Below, one piece after another: positions 5,683 to 14,602 of a stretch of 23,197 nt of DNA (position 1 is the stretch's first letter; every line of letters starts with the position of its first letter). The notes below the pieces were generated by a model, which was not told where the DNA came from, made no database searches, and worked only from the letters and a program-made list of their open reading frames with translations. The stretch lies in NCBI GenBank assembly GCA_041563315.1, contig JBFFNE010000044.1:1-23197 (forward strand). Direction: 5' to 3'. Source of the stretch: JBFEYJ01 sp041563315 (GTDB lineage Bacteria; Pseudomonadota; Gammaproteobacteria; Thiohalomonadales; Thiohalomonadaceae). The translations under genes and the position numbers were made by a program.

Positions 5683-8600
5683 ATGGTGATGGAAGAGAGT
5701 ATTAGTAGTGAACTGGCTCGCTTGCGTGCTGAATTTATCGCCCACCTGCCGATGAGGCTCGATGAGCTCAGGCATCTGTTGCTCGATCCCGATTTGTCCT
5801 GCAGGCAAGGGAAAGAGGGAGAAAACCTCGACCGCATGCTGGATGGCATCGTCGGTTCCGCGGCGATCTTCGACCTGCCGGGGGTCGCTGAGGCGGCGCG
5901 TTCACTGGCGTTGTCCTTCATCACCATGGACAGGCAGGCCCAGCCGCCTGGAAAGGCGGATCTTCAGGCGCTGGAGGAGGGGCTTGTGAGGCTTGATGCG
6001 GCCGTGCGATCGGCACTGACAACCACTGCACCGACGCTGATGCCGCCTGTGGGACGTTTCCCGGCAAGCCAGGATTCGCTTGTTTACCTGATTGAGGATG
6101 ACCCTGAACAGGCATATCCGCTGATGGAGCTGCTGCAGGCGGCAGGTTATAGCGTGCAGCGTTTTTCCGAGCCGGAAACAGTCGCGAGGATCATGTCGGA
6201 TGATCAGGCACCTGCCGTGGTGATCCTGGATATGCACTTTGCCCAGGGTAATACGGTGATGATGGAGGCCATCGAAACCTTGCGAAGTGGAGCCTCGGAT
6301 AATACACCATTGGTGTTGCTTACCCTGGATGATGATATCCGCAAGCGCCTTGCGGCTTACCGTGCCGGGGCCAGCCGCTGTCTGGTCAAACCTGTCAGCC
6401 CTGACAGGCTGCTGCGGGTTATCGAGCAGGTCACGGTCCGTGAGGAGCCGGTGTCTTATCGGGTGCTGTTGATCGATGACGACCTGAACAGGTTATCCTT
6501 CCATACCGAGTTGTTGCAGAACGCCGGGATGGAGGTGTGCACCGAATCCAGCCCGCTTGCCGTCCTTGATACGCTGCGTCAGTTCCAGCCTGAAGTGGTG
6601 GTGCTGGAGGTGGCGATGCAGGAGGTCGGTGGCGCCGAGCTGGCCTCACTGCTGCATGAAGATGAGGAGAACGCCTCGTTACCCATCCTGTTTCTCTCGG
6701 ACAGGAGCGAATCTTTGCACGAGCTGTTTGCCTACAACCCCGACTGGGATGGTTTGCTGGTGCAACCGGTCGAGCCGCTGCAATTTTGCAGCGCCGTGCT
6801 GTCACGTGCCCGACGATCGCGTGTGGCGAGCCGGACAAGGCTGTCGCTCAATCGCGCCCTGTACGAGAAGGAACGCGAGCATCTGGCGCTGGATCATCAC
6901 GCAATTGTCAGCATTGCCGATGTCACGGGAAAAATCATCTATGTGAATGATCTGTTTTGCGCCATCAGTGGTTATCGGCGGGAAGAGCTTCTTGGTCAGA
7001 ACCATCGTATCATTAAATCGGGCGCGCATTCCCTGGAATTTTACCAAGTAATGTGGCGGACCATCAGCGATGGAAATGTCTGGCGGGGGGATGTCTGTAA
7101 TCGCAGCAAGTGCGGCGAAAATTACTGGGTAGAGTCGACCATCGTACCGTTCAAGGATGCCGCTGGAAAACCCTATCAGTATGTTTCCATTCGCACTGAC
7201 ATTACCCATGTTAAGCGGTTGGAGCAGGAGGCGAATACCTCAGCCGAGCGTCTGCGACGCAGCCAGATTTTCGCCAACATCGGTACCTGGGACTGGAATA
7301 TCCAGACCGGTGATCTCTTCTGGTCCGAGCGCATCGCACCACTGTTCGGTTACCTGGCGGGGGATCTGGAAACGACTTACGAGAATTTCCTCAATGCAGT
7401 TCATCCCCAGGACCGCAACCTGGTGGTGAAGGCGGTCGGCAATTGTATTGAGAAAGGCGATGAGTACAACATCGAGCATCGGATTGTCTGGCCCGATGGC
7501 CAGGTTCGCTGGGTGCAGGAGAAAGGCGATGTTGTGCGTGATGCGGCGGGTAATCCGCTGCACATGTTGGGCGTGGTCATGGACATCCATGATCGCAGAA
7601 TGGCCGAGGATTCCCGCCGCGAGAGCGAACAGAAATTCCGAAATCTCTTCGAGTTATCACCGGTGGGGATCGCGCTTAACGACATGGAGGGGAACTTCCT
7701 CGAGGCGAATCAGGCGCTGTTGGACGCTATTGGTTACTCCGAGGAGGAATATCGCCTCCTCTCTTATTGGCAACTGACCCCGGACAAATATTTCGCCAAT
7801 GAGCAGGAGCAACTGGCGAAATTGGCAAGCACAGGACGCTATGGCCCCTATGAGAAGGAGTATATCCACAAGGATGGTCATCGGGTGCCGGTGCTGCTCA
7901 GCGGCTCCCTGGTAGAGGACCCGTTTGGCAATAAGCGGATATGGTCCATCGTACAGGACATTAGCGAGCGGAAAAGGTCGGAAAATGCCTTGGAGGATAG
8001 CCGCCGACGATTGCTCGAGGCGCAGCAACTGGCGCATATCGGCAACTGGGAAGCGGATCTGGTGAGCGGCGAGGTGCAGTGGTCCGATATCATTTACGAC
8101 ATTTTCGGCCTGGACAAGGCGAGCGTTGAACCCTCTGTGGCGTTGTTTTGGCAGGCGATTCATCCGGCAGACCTAGGGCTTGTAGAGGAGAGTCGGAAGC
8201 AGGCGGAGGAAAGTGGAAGGCTGGATGTGATGCATCGTATCGTGCGGCCGGATGGCACCCTGCGTTACGTGCATGAACTTGCCACGAGCAAGTATGATGA
8301 AACCGGCAGGATGATCGGCCTTGTCGGAACCGTGCAGGACATTACTGAACTTAAGCAGGCGGAACAGGATTTGAGCTTGTTTCGTCGGATCTTCGAGAGT
8401 TCCGAGCAAGGGATCGGAGTTACCGATATGACGGGACATCTGCTCTATTCCAACAAGGCCCATGACATTATTCATGGCTATAGCCATGAGGAGATCCTCG
8501 GCAAGCACTTCGCCATGTTTTTTCCGCAGGAGTCGCTGGCATGGGCGATGGATGAAATCATGGGCGCGATCGGCCAGGGCAAGGGATGGAAAGGTCTTTT

Positions 8601-9891
8601 GCCGGTGTTGAGGCCTGACGGCACGCAGGTGATGACCACCGCCAATGTCGGTTTCGTGGCCGCTGACGACGGTTCGCCGCAATACCTGTTCAACATCATG
8701 AGCGACCATACAGAAGAGCAACATCGCCAGCAGCAGCTGGCTGAGGCGAAGGAGGCCGCCGAACGGGCCAGCCAGGCCAAGTCGACATTTCTCTCCAGCA
8801 TGAGTCATGAGCTGCGCACACCGATGAATGCGATCCTTGGATTTGCACAAATTCTTGAATACGATGAGGCATTGGATGAGGATCAGCTGGACAGTGTGCA
8901 GGAGATCATCAAGGCCGGTCACCATTTGCTTGAGCTGATTAACGAGGTGCTGGACCTGGCCAAGATCGAGTCGGGGCGTATCGACCTGTCTCTTGAACCG
9001 GTCGATGTTACTGAGGTGTTTACTGAGTGTTTTTCCCTGATTGAGCCCGTTGCCGAGCAATATGGGGTTCAGTTAATCCAGGGGGATTTTGCAGGTTACA
9101 TTGTCCGTGCCGACCGGACTCGCCTTAAACAGGTACTGCTTAACTTGCTTTCGAATGCCATCAAATATAACCGTGAGAGTGGCAAAGTTATGCTGGAAGT
9201 GGATGCTGTCAATGACGATGAACTGCGACTTACAGTCATGGATACCGGCAGGGGGATTCCGAAAGACCGGCAGGAAGAGCTGTTTGAACCGTTCAATCGA
9301 CTCGATGCGGAAGGGAGCGAAATCGAAGGCACCGGCATCGGGCTCTCAATCACGCGCAACCTGGTGGAATTGATGGGAGGTACCATCGGTATCGAGAGCG
9401 AGCCTGGTGTGGGTAGCCGGTTCCAGGTGGTATTACCCCGCGGAACCATCGCTATCGGTGGTGTCAATGTTGAGGATATCACTGCCCTCCACCAGCGCGA
9501 CGAAAGCGTCTCCGCCAAGACGCACACGGTATTGTACATTGAGGACAACCCGGCTAATCTCAAGCTGGTCAGCCAGATTCTGGTCAAAAGAAAACATGTG
9601 AACCTGATCACCGCCCATGAACCTGAGTTCGGCCTGGAGTTGGCAGTGGCTCACCGGCCGGATCTCATTTTGCTGGATATCAATATGCCACGGATGGACG
9701 GATATCAGATTTTGGAAATCATGAAGTCGGATGAGCGGCTGAAGTCTATTCCCGTGGTTGCGATCACCGCCAGTGCTATGCCCAAGGACATCAGACGTGG
9801 CAAGGCGGCAGGATTTGCCGATTACCTGACCAAGCCCCTGGATGTGACGGGTTTTCTCTCTGTGCTTGATGTGTTGCTTGAGCAAGGGTAA
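5683..9891 (+). CDS. Soluble hybrid sensor histidine kinase (Hpt-like/REC/REC/5xPAS/HK/REC)
   Basis: A 1402-residue protein with no membrane segment, hence a cytoplasmic sensor. Residues about 8-110 look like an Hpt helical bundle, but D54 stands where the phospho-His should be (D-G-I-V-G-S-A-A-I-F). REC1 (131-250) is intact: acidic cluster 138-140, D183, K236. REC2 (259-375) has E309 for the phospho-Asp and Q361 for the conserved Lys. Five PAS domains follow at about 400-510, 523-636, 648-763, 773-888 and 897-1008. The second and fourth start with the I-G-x-W-x-x-D/N-type PAS_3 pattern. The kinase core has H1042 in S-H-E-L-R-T-P, N1158 in L-S-N-A-I-K-Y, D1187 in D-T-G-R-G-I-P and G1216 in G-T-G-I-G-L. 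REC3 has D1332 and K1384. The product of the next gene, an HD-GYP regulator, is the likely phosphotransfer partner. The ligand is unknown; an ATG at 5689 is an alternative start. Confidence 0.93.
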   Translation: MVMEESISSELARLRAEFIAHLPMRLDELRHLLLDPDLSCRQGKEGENLDRMLDGIVGSAAIFDLPGVAEAARSLALSFITMDRQAQPPGKADLQALEEGLVRLDAAVRSALTTTAPTLMPPVGRFPASQDSLVYLIEDDPEQAYPLMELLQAAGYSVQRFSEPETVARIMSDDQAPAVVILDMHFAQGNTVMMEAIETLRSGASDNTPLVLLTLDDDIRKRLAAYRAGASRCLVKPVSPDRLLRVIEQVTVREEPVSYRVLLIDDDLNRLSFHTELLQNAGMEVCTESSPLAVLDTLRQFQPEVVVLEVAMQEVGGAELASLLHEDEENASLPILFLSDRSESLHELFAYNPDWDGLLVQPVEPLQFCSAVLSRARRSRVASRTRLSLNRALYEKEREHLALDHHAIVSIADVTGKIIYVNDLFCAISGYRREELLGQNHRIIKSGAHSLEFYQVMWRTISDGNVWRGDVCNRSKCGENYWVESTIVPFKDAAGKPYQYVSIRTDITHVKRLEQEANTSAERLRRSQIFANIGTWDWNIQTGDLFWSERIAPLFGYLAGDLETTYENFLNAVHPQDRNLVVKAVGNCIEKGDEYNIEHRIVWPDGQVRWVQEKGDVVRDAAGNPLHMLGVVMDIHDRRMAEDSRRESEQKFRNLFELSPVGIALNDMEGNFLEANQALLDAIGYSEEEYRLLSYWQLTPDKYFANEQEQLAKLASTGRYGPYEKEYIHKDGHRVPVLLSGSLVEDPFGNKRIWSIVQDISERKRSENALEDSRRRLLEAQQLAHIGNWEADLVSGEVQWSDIIYDIFGLDKASVEPSVALFWQAIHPADLGLVEESRKQAEESGRLDVMHRIVRPDGTLRYVHELATSKYDETGRMIGLVGTVQDITELKQAEQDLSLFRRIFESSEQGIGVTDMTGHLLYSNKAHDIIHGYSHEEILGKHFAMFFPQESLAWAMDEIMGAIGQGKGWKGLLPVLRPDGTQVMTTANVGFVAADDGSPQYLFNIMSDHTEEQHRQQQLAEAKEAAERASQAKSTFLSSMSHELRTPMNAILGFAQILEYDEALDEDQLDSVQEIIKAGHHLLELINEVLDLAKIESGRIDLSLEPVDVTEVFTECFSLIEPVAEQYGVQLIQGDFAGYIVRADRTRLKQVLLNLLSNAIKYNRESGKVMLEVDAVNDDELRLTVMDTGRGIPKDRQEELFEPFNRLDAEGSEIEGTGIGLSITRNLVELMGGTIGIESEPGVGSRFQVVLPRGTIAIGGVNVEDITALHQRDESVSAKTHTVLYIEDNPANLKLVSQILVKRKHVNLITAHEPEFGLELAVAHRPDLILLDINMPRMDGYQILEIMKSDERLKSIPVVAITASAMPKDIRRGKAAGFADYLTKPLDVTGFLSVLDVLLEQG

Positions 9892-9919
9892 CAATTTTCA
9901 TGATTCGGGTGGTTAGTTT

Positions 9920-10996
9920 ATGAGTGAGCAGTGGAGTCTTAATCCCGAAGAGGCTGACATTCTCATCGTTGATGATGAGCCATTCAATCTCAAGCTTATG
10001 GACAAGATGCTTGGTGCACAGGGTTACACCAACCTGGTGCTGGTGCAGGATCCGCGGCTGGTGCTGGAGCATTACCGCAAGCGGCGTCCCGACCTCATTT
10101 TGCTCGATATCAACATGCCGTACATGGACGGTTTCGCCGTACTGGATGCGTTGCGGGAGCTCAACGATACGCTGCTCCCCCCCGTGGTAGTGCTAACAGC
10201 GCAACACGGACGTGACTATCTTCTGCGCGCACTCAACGCTGGGGCGCGGGACTTTATCGGTAAGCCTTTTGACCGCCTGGAGCTGCTGGCCCGCGTGCGC
10301 AATCTGCTCGATGCCCATATGGCGCATCGCATGGTGCATGAACAGAAACAGGTGTTGGATGATCTGGTGCATCAGCGTACCGATGAGCTGCGTCAAACCC
10401 GACTTCAGGTTGTGCAGCGCCTGGGGCGGGCGGCGGAATACCGTGATAATGAAACCGGTTATCACATTATGCGTATGAGCCAGATCTCGGAGCTTTTGGC
10501 ACGCAAACTGGGCTGGAGTGATGCGGAGTGTGAGCTGATGCTGAATGCCAGCCCGATGCATGATATTGGCAAGATCGGCATACCGGACGAGATTCTGCTT
10601 AAGCCCGGCAAGCTGGATCAGGGGCAGTGGGAAATCATGAAAACCCATACGACAATCGGCGCGGAGTTGCTGGGCGGTGATGACTCGGAGCTACTGGAGC
10701 TGGCACGTAGCATCGCATTGACCCATCATGAAAAATGGGATGGCAGCGGTTATCCCGCTGGCCTGTGCGGAGAAGAGATTCCCCAGGCCGGGCGTATCGT
10801 CGCCGTGGCGGATGTATTCGACGCGCTGACCTCCATCCGGCCCTACAAGAAAGCCTGGCCACTTGATGAGGCCGTAGACTACGTCCGTGACAATGCAGGT
10901 ACGCACTTTGATCCCGCTATTGTGGCGCAATTCGAGGCAGCACTTTCCGATATTAATGCGATAAGGGCGCGTTATAGTGAGGAACCGTCAGACTAA
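9920..10996 (+). CDS. Response regulator with HD-GYP domain (c-di-GMP phosphodiesterase)
   Basis: A 358-residue protein. The N-terminal REC domain (about 12-130) has the D-D pair in I-V-D-D-E, phospho-acceptor D63 in L-L-D-I-N-M-P, and the Lys of G-K-P-F. After a coiled linker (about 135-165) comes an HD-GYP domain. Its catalytic H214-D215 lies in M-H-D-I-G-K-I-G-I-P, followed by H-H-E-K-W-D-G-S-G-Y-P with G-Y-P at 277-279. All metal-binding and signature residues are present, so it should hydrolyse cyclic-di-GMP when phosphorylated. It is the RpfG-type architecture, but the partner here is not RpfC. It starts 28 nt after the hybrid kinase and is almost certainly co-transcribed with it. Confidence 0.94.
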   Translation: MSEQWSLNPEEADILIVDDEPFNLKLMDKMLGAQGYTNLVLVQDPRLVLEHYRKRRPDLILLDINMPYMDGFAVLDALRELNDTLLPPVVVLTAQHGRDYLLRALNAGARDFIGKPFDRLELLARVRNLLDAHMAHRMVHEQKQVLDDLVHQRTDELRQTRLQVVQRLGRAAEYRDNETGYHIMRMSQISELLARKLGWSDAECELMLNASPMHDIGKIGIPDEILLKPGKLDQGQWEIMKTHTTIGAELLGGDDSELLELARSIALTHHEKWDGSGYPAGLCGEEIPQAGRIVAVADVFDALTSIRPYKKAWPLDEAVDYVRDNAGTHFDPAIVAQFEAALSDINAIRARYSEEPSD

Positions 10997-11511
10997 AAAT
11001 CCTGTACAAATATTTGCTGTTTTCATCCTGCTCTGCTCCTCTTACCCCACCCCGGCTGTACCTTTCCGACACGGCCAACAGACTTCATCCTTGTCATCAT
11101 CTTCCCGAAGGGCTGAAGTCTCTCCATAACAGTGCGTTGCGCTCCTGTCAGGGGTGCTCCCACCTGTGTGATCAACGCTGATTTGACAGCTTTGAGGCTC
11201 ATTCAGGAACCTGGTTAAGCACTTTACTATCGACGTTGTCCGCACAATAGCAGTCAATTCGACTTTAATCCGGCAGAACGAAAAGTCGGGGCATGGCGCT
11301 TCCGGCAAGCTGCGCTGTGATGTTGAGATTCGGGCCACCGGATGGGGCAACCTGGTCTACTCGGCACTTGCACCAGGGGGCGAGTAGTTACGATCCGGTG
11401 TGGTTTGCATCGTGGTCTATACTGCCTCCAGGTGACACAGATTGTGAGCGAAGTGTCAATGATAACCATAATCTTTATGGTGTTTTTCTACCGGGTAGGG
11501 ACTGGGCGAGG
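10997..11511 (+). promoter_or_regulatory. Long upstream region of the T2SS operon
   Basis: 515 nt without a convincing gene. A perfect -35-like TTGACA lies at 11183-11188 but no good -10 follows. A TATACT at 11417-11422 lacks a matching -35. No rho-independent terminator for the preceding gene is evident. Two interleaved inverted repeats lie at 11351-11387: CCTGGT (11351-11356) with ACCAGG (11372-11377), and CTACTCG (11357-11363) with CGAGTAG (11381-11387). An open frame reaches back to 11293, but residues encoded before 11512 show no family resemblance. Confidence 0.4.
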
Positions 11512-13191
11512 ATGAGAATCGGCGATACTCTTGTTGCGGCCGGCAAGGTCGATGTGACAGATCTGGAACGTGCTCTGGAGCTCAAAAAGGGGCGAACCGA
11601 ACCTATTGGTGCGATCCTGGTAAGGCTGGGTCTGGTTGCTGAAAGTGACGTGGTGGATATGGTCGCCAGACAATTGGACATGTCGGTGGTGCGGGAGGAT
11701 GAGTACCCTTTCGAGCCGGTCCAGCCGGATCACTTTTCCGTTAATTTTTTGAAATACCACAAGGCGGTCCCGTTAGGGATTCGCGATGGTGTGCTGGAGT
11801 TGGCAATGGCCAACCCGCTCGACCGCTATGTGATCAGTGCGGTGGAGATGACCAGTGGCATGCGGGTCAAGCCGCGTTTGTCGCTACCCAGCGAACTGGG
11901 GGCCGCCATCGAGCGCCTTTACGGGAATGGCCGCTCGGTGATGGATCAGATCGTCGCCGATGTCAGCCAGCCCGAGAGCAAGAGCGAGTCGGATGATATT
12001 GAACACCTGAAGGACCTGGCCAGTGAAGCTCCGGTGATCCGTCTGGTAAACCTTTTGATTGAACGAGCGGTCGATGCCGGCGCGTCGGATATTCACATCG
12101 AGCCCTTCGATAGCCGGCTGAAAGTGCGTTATCGCATCGATGGTATGTTGCAGGAGATGGAGGCGCCGCCGTCGCGAATGAGTGCGGCAATCATTTCCCG
12201 TTTTAAGATTATGGCCAGACTGGACATTGCCGAGCGGCGGCTGCCGCAGGATGGGCGAATACAGTTGCGCAGCCAGGGCCGCGAGATCGACTTGCGTCTC
12301 TCCACCGTGCCGACAATGCACGGCGAGAGTGTCGTGATCCGCCTGCTGCGAAAGGATAGCGCGGTGCCTGATTTCCATCAGCTCGGCTTTTCCGATGCAC
12401 TGCTCACCCGCTTCATGGGAATGCTGCAGCAACCCAATGGCATCTTGCTGGTCACCGGCCCTACCGGTAGCGGCAAGACCACCACGCTCTACGGCGCACT
12501 GCGTCATCTTAATCAGCCGACACGCAAGATTCTCACCGTTGAGGATCCGGTGGAATATGAGCTGGAAGGGGTCAATCAGCTGCAGGTCAAGCCGCAGATC
12601 GGACTCGATTTTGCCCGTGCACTGCGCGCGCTGGTGCGTCAGGACCCTGACGTCATTATGATCGGCGAGATGCGCGATCTGGAGACGGCGCGCATCGCAG
12701 TACAGTCAGCGATGACAGGACATCTGGTGCTCTCTACCCTGCATACCAATGATGCGCTGAGCAGTGTCAACCGCCTGCTGGACATGGGGGTGGAGGGGTA
12801 TCTTGTGACGTCGACGGTGATCGGCATCGTCGCCCAGCGCCTGGTCCGTCAGCTTTGCCCCCATTGTCGCGAGAGTTATGAGGTGTTGCCGGAACTGGCG
12901 CACGAACTGCAGCTCCCTGATCTTCCGGGCGGCGAGCTGGTGAAGTTGTATCGCGCTGCTGGATGCGAGCAGTGCAAGGGTAGCGGCTACAAGGGGCGGA
13001 CGGCGATTCTGGAGCTGTTGCTGATGACCGATGAAATCCGTTCTCTGGTGCTCTGTCAGGCCGAGCAGCGTCAACTGCAGGCAGCGGCCAGGGCAGGCGG
13101 CATGCGCACGATGTATGAGGATGGCATGGAGAAGGCCATGGCCGGTGTGACCAGCCTGGAGGAGGTATTGCGCGTGACACGGGCGATGTGA
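11512..13191 (+). CDS. gspE: Type II secretion ATPase GspE
   Basis: A 559-residue cytoplasmic ATPase that powers pseudopilus assembly. The start is the ATG at 11512 (M-R-I-G-D-T-L-V), which follows TAGGGA at 11496-11501; here the T2SSE N-terminal domain begins. Earlier in-frame codons back to 11293 encode unrelated sequence. The C-terminal domain has Walker A G-P-T-G-S-G-K-T-T at 316-324, the Walker B-region Glu at 386 (I-M-I-G-E), and the family's zinc-binding tetracysteine motif: C449/C452 (C-P-H-C) and C485/C488 (C-E-Q-C). The tetracysteine is typical of GspE and less so of PilT. In known systems GspE docks to the membrane through GspL, which is not encoded in this operon. gspF starts 1 nt after the stop. 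Confidence 0.96.
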   Translation: MRIGDTLVAAGKVDVTDLERALELKKGRTEPIGAILVRLGLVAESDVVDMVARQLDMSVVREDEYPFEPVQPDHFSVNFLKYHKAVPLGIRDGVLELAMANPLDRYVISAVEMTSGMRVKPRLSLPSELGAAIERLYGNGRSVMDQIVADVSQPESKSESDDIEHLKDLASEAPVIRLVNLLIERAVDAGASDIHIEPFDSRLKVRYRIDGMLQEMEAPPSRMSAAIISRFKIMARLDIAERRLPQDGRIQLRSQGREIDLRLSTVPTMHGESVVIRLLRKDSAVPDFHQLGFSDALLTRFMGMLQQPNGILLVTGPTGSGKTTTLYGALRHLNQPTRKILTVEDPVEYELEGVNQLQVKPQIGLDFARALRALVRQDPDVIMIGEMRDLETARIAVQSAMTGHLVLSTLHTNDALSSVNRLLDMGVEGYLVTSTVIGIVAQRLVRQLCPHCRESYEVLPELAHELQLPDLPGGELVKLYRAAGCEQCKGSGYKGRTAILELLLMTDEIRSLVLCQAEQRQLQAAARAGGMRTMYEDGMEKAMAGVTSLEEVLRVTRAM

Positions 13192-13192
13192 A

Positions 13193-14404
13193 ATGAGCCG
13201 GTTTCACTACAAGGTGGTGGACGTGACGGGCGGGCTGTTGGAGGGCGAGATCGAGGCACTTACAGAACTCGATGCGTTGCAGCGGCTCAAGGCGCAGGGA
13301 CATGCACCGATCAGTGCTGAACCGGTTAGCGGTAGTTGGCGTGAGCGCTTTTCCTCTTCTGCTTTGCGTCGGCGAGGCAATTTCCGCGTGGCCGCTTTTG
13401 CCCGCGACATGGGCACTTTGCTTGAAGCGGGGGTTCCGCTGGATCGGGCGCTTTCCATGTTTGCCGATATCGCCACGGGCCAGAGTCAGGCCAAAGTGCT
13501 GCAGCAAATGCTTGATGGTGTGCGCAGCGGACGACCGCTTTCCGAGGTGATGGAGGCGGAGCCTGGAGTATTCAGCCGTTTCCATATCAACATGGTGCGT
13601 GCCGGGGAGGCCTCCGGCATGCTCGGGGCTGTGTTGCTGCGCCTGGCCGAATCCACCGAAGAGCTCGACGCAGTCAAGGAGAGTGTGCGCACTGCACTGA
13701 TCTATCCGGCGCTGTTGGTGGCGATAACGGTGCTCTCGCTGCTGTTACTGATGGTGGTTGTGGTGCCGCAGTTTACGGTGTTATTCGAGGACATGGGGCG
13801 TGAGTTGCCGCTGGCAACGCGTCTTGTGAGCGGCACGGCTGATTTCCTGCGAGGCTACTGGTGGGCGGGGCTTGCGCTGCTGCTCCTCGGTGTGAAGCTG
13901 ATGCAGGCCCAGTGGCGTCAAGCGCAGAGCCGGTATCGCTGGGAACGGATGTTGATGCGTTGGCCGCTGCTGGGGGAGCTGATGGTGAAGACGCAAATGG
14001 CGATCTTTGCCCGCACCCTGTCTACCCTGCTCAATAACGGCGTGCCTTTGCTGGCAGCGCTGAAAATTGTCGGCGAGACACTGACCAACCAGGTGCTTCA
14101 GAAGCATGTTGCGAGCGTGTCCGAGGGCGTCAAAGGAGGCACGACCCTGGCCACCGGACTGGGAGAGAGCGGCAGCTTCCCGGCGCTGGCCGTTCACCTG
14201 GTACGGGTCGGTGAGGAGACCGGTAGTCTGGATGCGATGTTGCAGCGTTTGGCCGATATCTATGACCGTGAGGTGCGCGCCGCGGTACAGCGAATGCTCG
14301 CGCTGCTCGAACCAGTGTTGATCATCGGACTTGGCATCATTGTTGGTGGGATCATTATGTCGATTCTGGTGGCGATCCTGAGTATTAATGATCTGACGCT
14401 TTAG
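13193..14404 (+). CDS. gspF: Type II secretion inner-membrane protein GspF
   Basis: A 403-residue polytopic inner-membrane platform protein. It carries the two repeated cytoplasmic T2SSF domains, recognisable by F-A-R-D-M-G-T-L-L-E-A-G-V-P-L-D near residue 68 and F-A-R-T-L-S-T-L-L-N-N-G-V-P-L near residue 270. Three hydrophobic segments are visible: about 170-195, 220-237 and 375-398. The length is standard for the family. It follows gspE with a 1-nt gap, so the two are coupled. A 198-nt interval with a small insertion-like element separates it from gspG, which could affect read-through into the pseudopilin genes. Confidence 0.95.
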   Translation: MSRFHYKVVDVTGGLLEGEIEALTELDALQRLKAQGHAPISAEPVSGSWRERFSSSALRRRGNFRVAAFARDMGTLLEAGVPLDRALSMFADIATGQSQAKVLQQMLDGVRSGRPLSEVMEAEPGVFSRFHINMVRAGEASGMLGAVLLRLAESTEELDAVKESVRTALIYPALLVAITVLSLLLLMVVVVPQFTVLFEDMGRELPLATRLVSGTADFLRGYWWAGLALLLLGVKLMQAQWRQAQSRYRWERMLMRWPLLGELMVKTQMAIFARTLSTLLNNGVPLLAALKIVGETLTNQVLQKHVASVSEGVKGGTTLATGLGESGSFPALAVHLVRVGEETGSLDAMLQRLADIYDREVRAAVQRMLALLEPVLIIGLGIIVGGIIMSILVAILSINDLTL

Positions 14405-14413
14405 GGTTCAAGG

Positions 14414-14560
14414 CACTGCTGTCCCATAAAAAATGTTCATTAAAATGAGACGTTTTTTGATTTTCCTGGCAAGCTTTTTATTACCCGATCTTTGGGACAT
14501 GAACATTGCCAGACGAAGGGTACCTTCTCCCTCCGGGAGAGGGGGGAATGGGACAGAGTG
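14414..14560. mobile_element. 147-bp MITE-like element between gspF and gspG
   Basis: The ends form an imperfect inverted repeat: CACTGCTGTCCCAT (14414-14427) against ATGGGACAGAGTG (14548-14560), with a perfect 9-bp core. Directly outside both ends is the same 9-bp sequence GGTTCAAGG (14405-14413 and 14561-14569), as expected of a target-site duplication. The interior is AT-rich on the left, non-coding, and carries a hairpin TCTCCC/GGGAGA at 14526-14540. Caveat: the right-hand duplication is also the first unit of a GGTTCAA tandem repeat. No transposase is present, so any mobility would depend on an enzyme encoded elsewhere. Confidence 0.6.
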
Positions 14561-14585
14561 GGTTCAAGGTTCAAAGGTTCAAAGG
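14561..14585. repeat. Short GGTTCAA(A) tandem repeat
   Basis: Three units (GGTTCAA, GGTTCAAA, GGTTCAAA) and a trailing GG lie just upstream of the gspG ribosome-binding site (AGGGAG, 14591-14596). Removing the adjacent element would join a fourth unit to this array. Confidence 0.7.
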
Positions 14586-14602
14586 TCTTCAGGGAGTTAA
14601 TT

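Noticed and set aside
4881..5927. Long minus-strand open frame (348 codons) opposite the App1-like gene
   Set aside because: It spans the end of one well-supported gene and the start of another. The composition (Arg/Ser/Pro-rich) is typical of an antisense shadow, with no recognisable domain or ribosome-binding site.
8173..9060. Minus-strand open frame (295 codons) inside the hybrid kinase
   Set aside because: It lies fully opposite PAS and HisKA coding sequence with clear motifs on the plus strand; shadow frame in GC-rich DNA.
11183..11210. TTGACA at 11183 as the T2SS promoter
   Set aside because: No acceptable -10 at 16-18 bp spacing, so it is not called as a separate promoter.
11293..11511. 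N-terminal extension of GspE to 11293
   Set aside because: The extra 73 residues show no family similarity, and the T2SSE N-domain begins at the ATG at 11512, which has its own ribosome-binding site.
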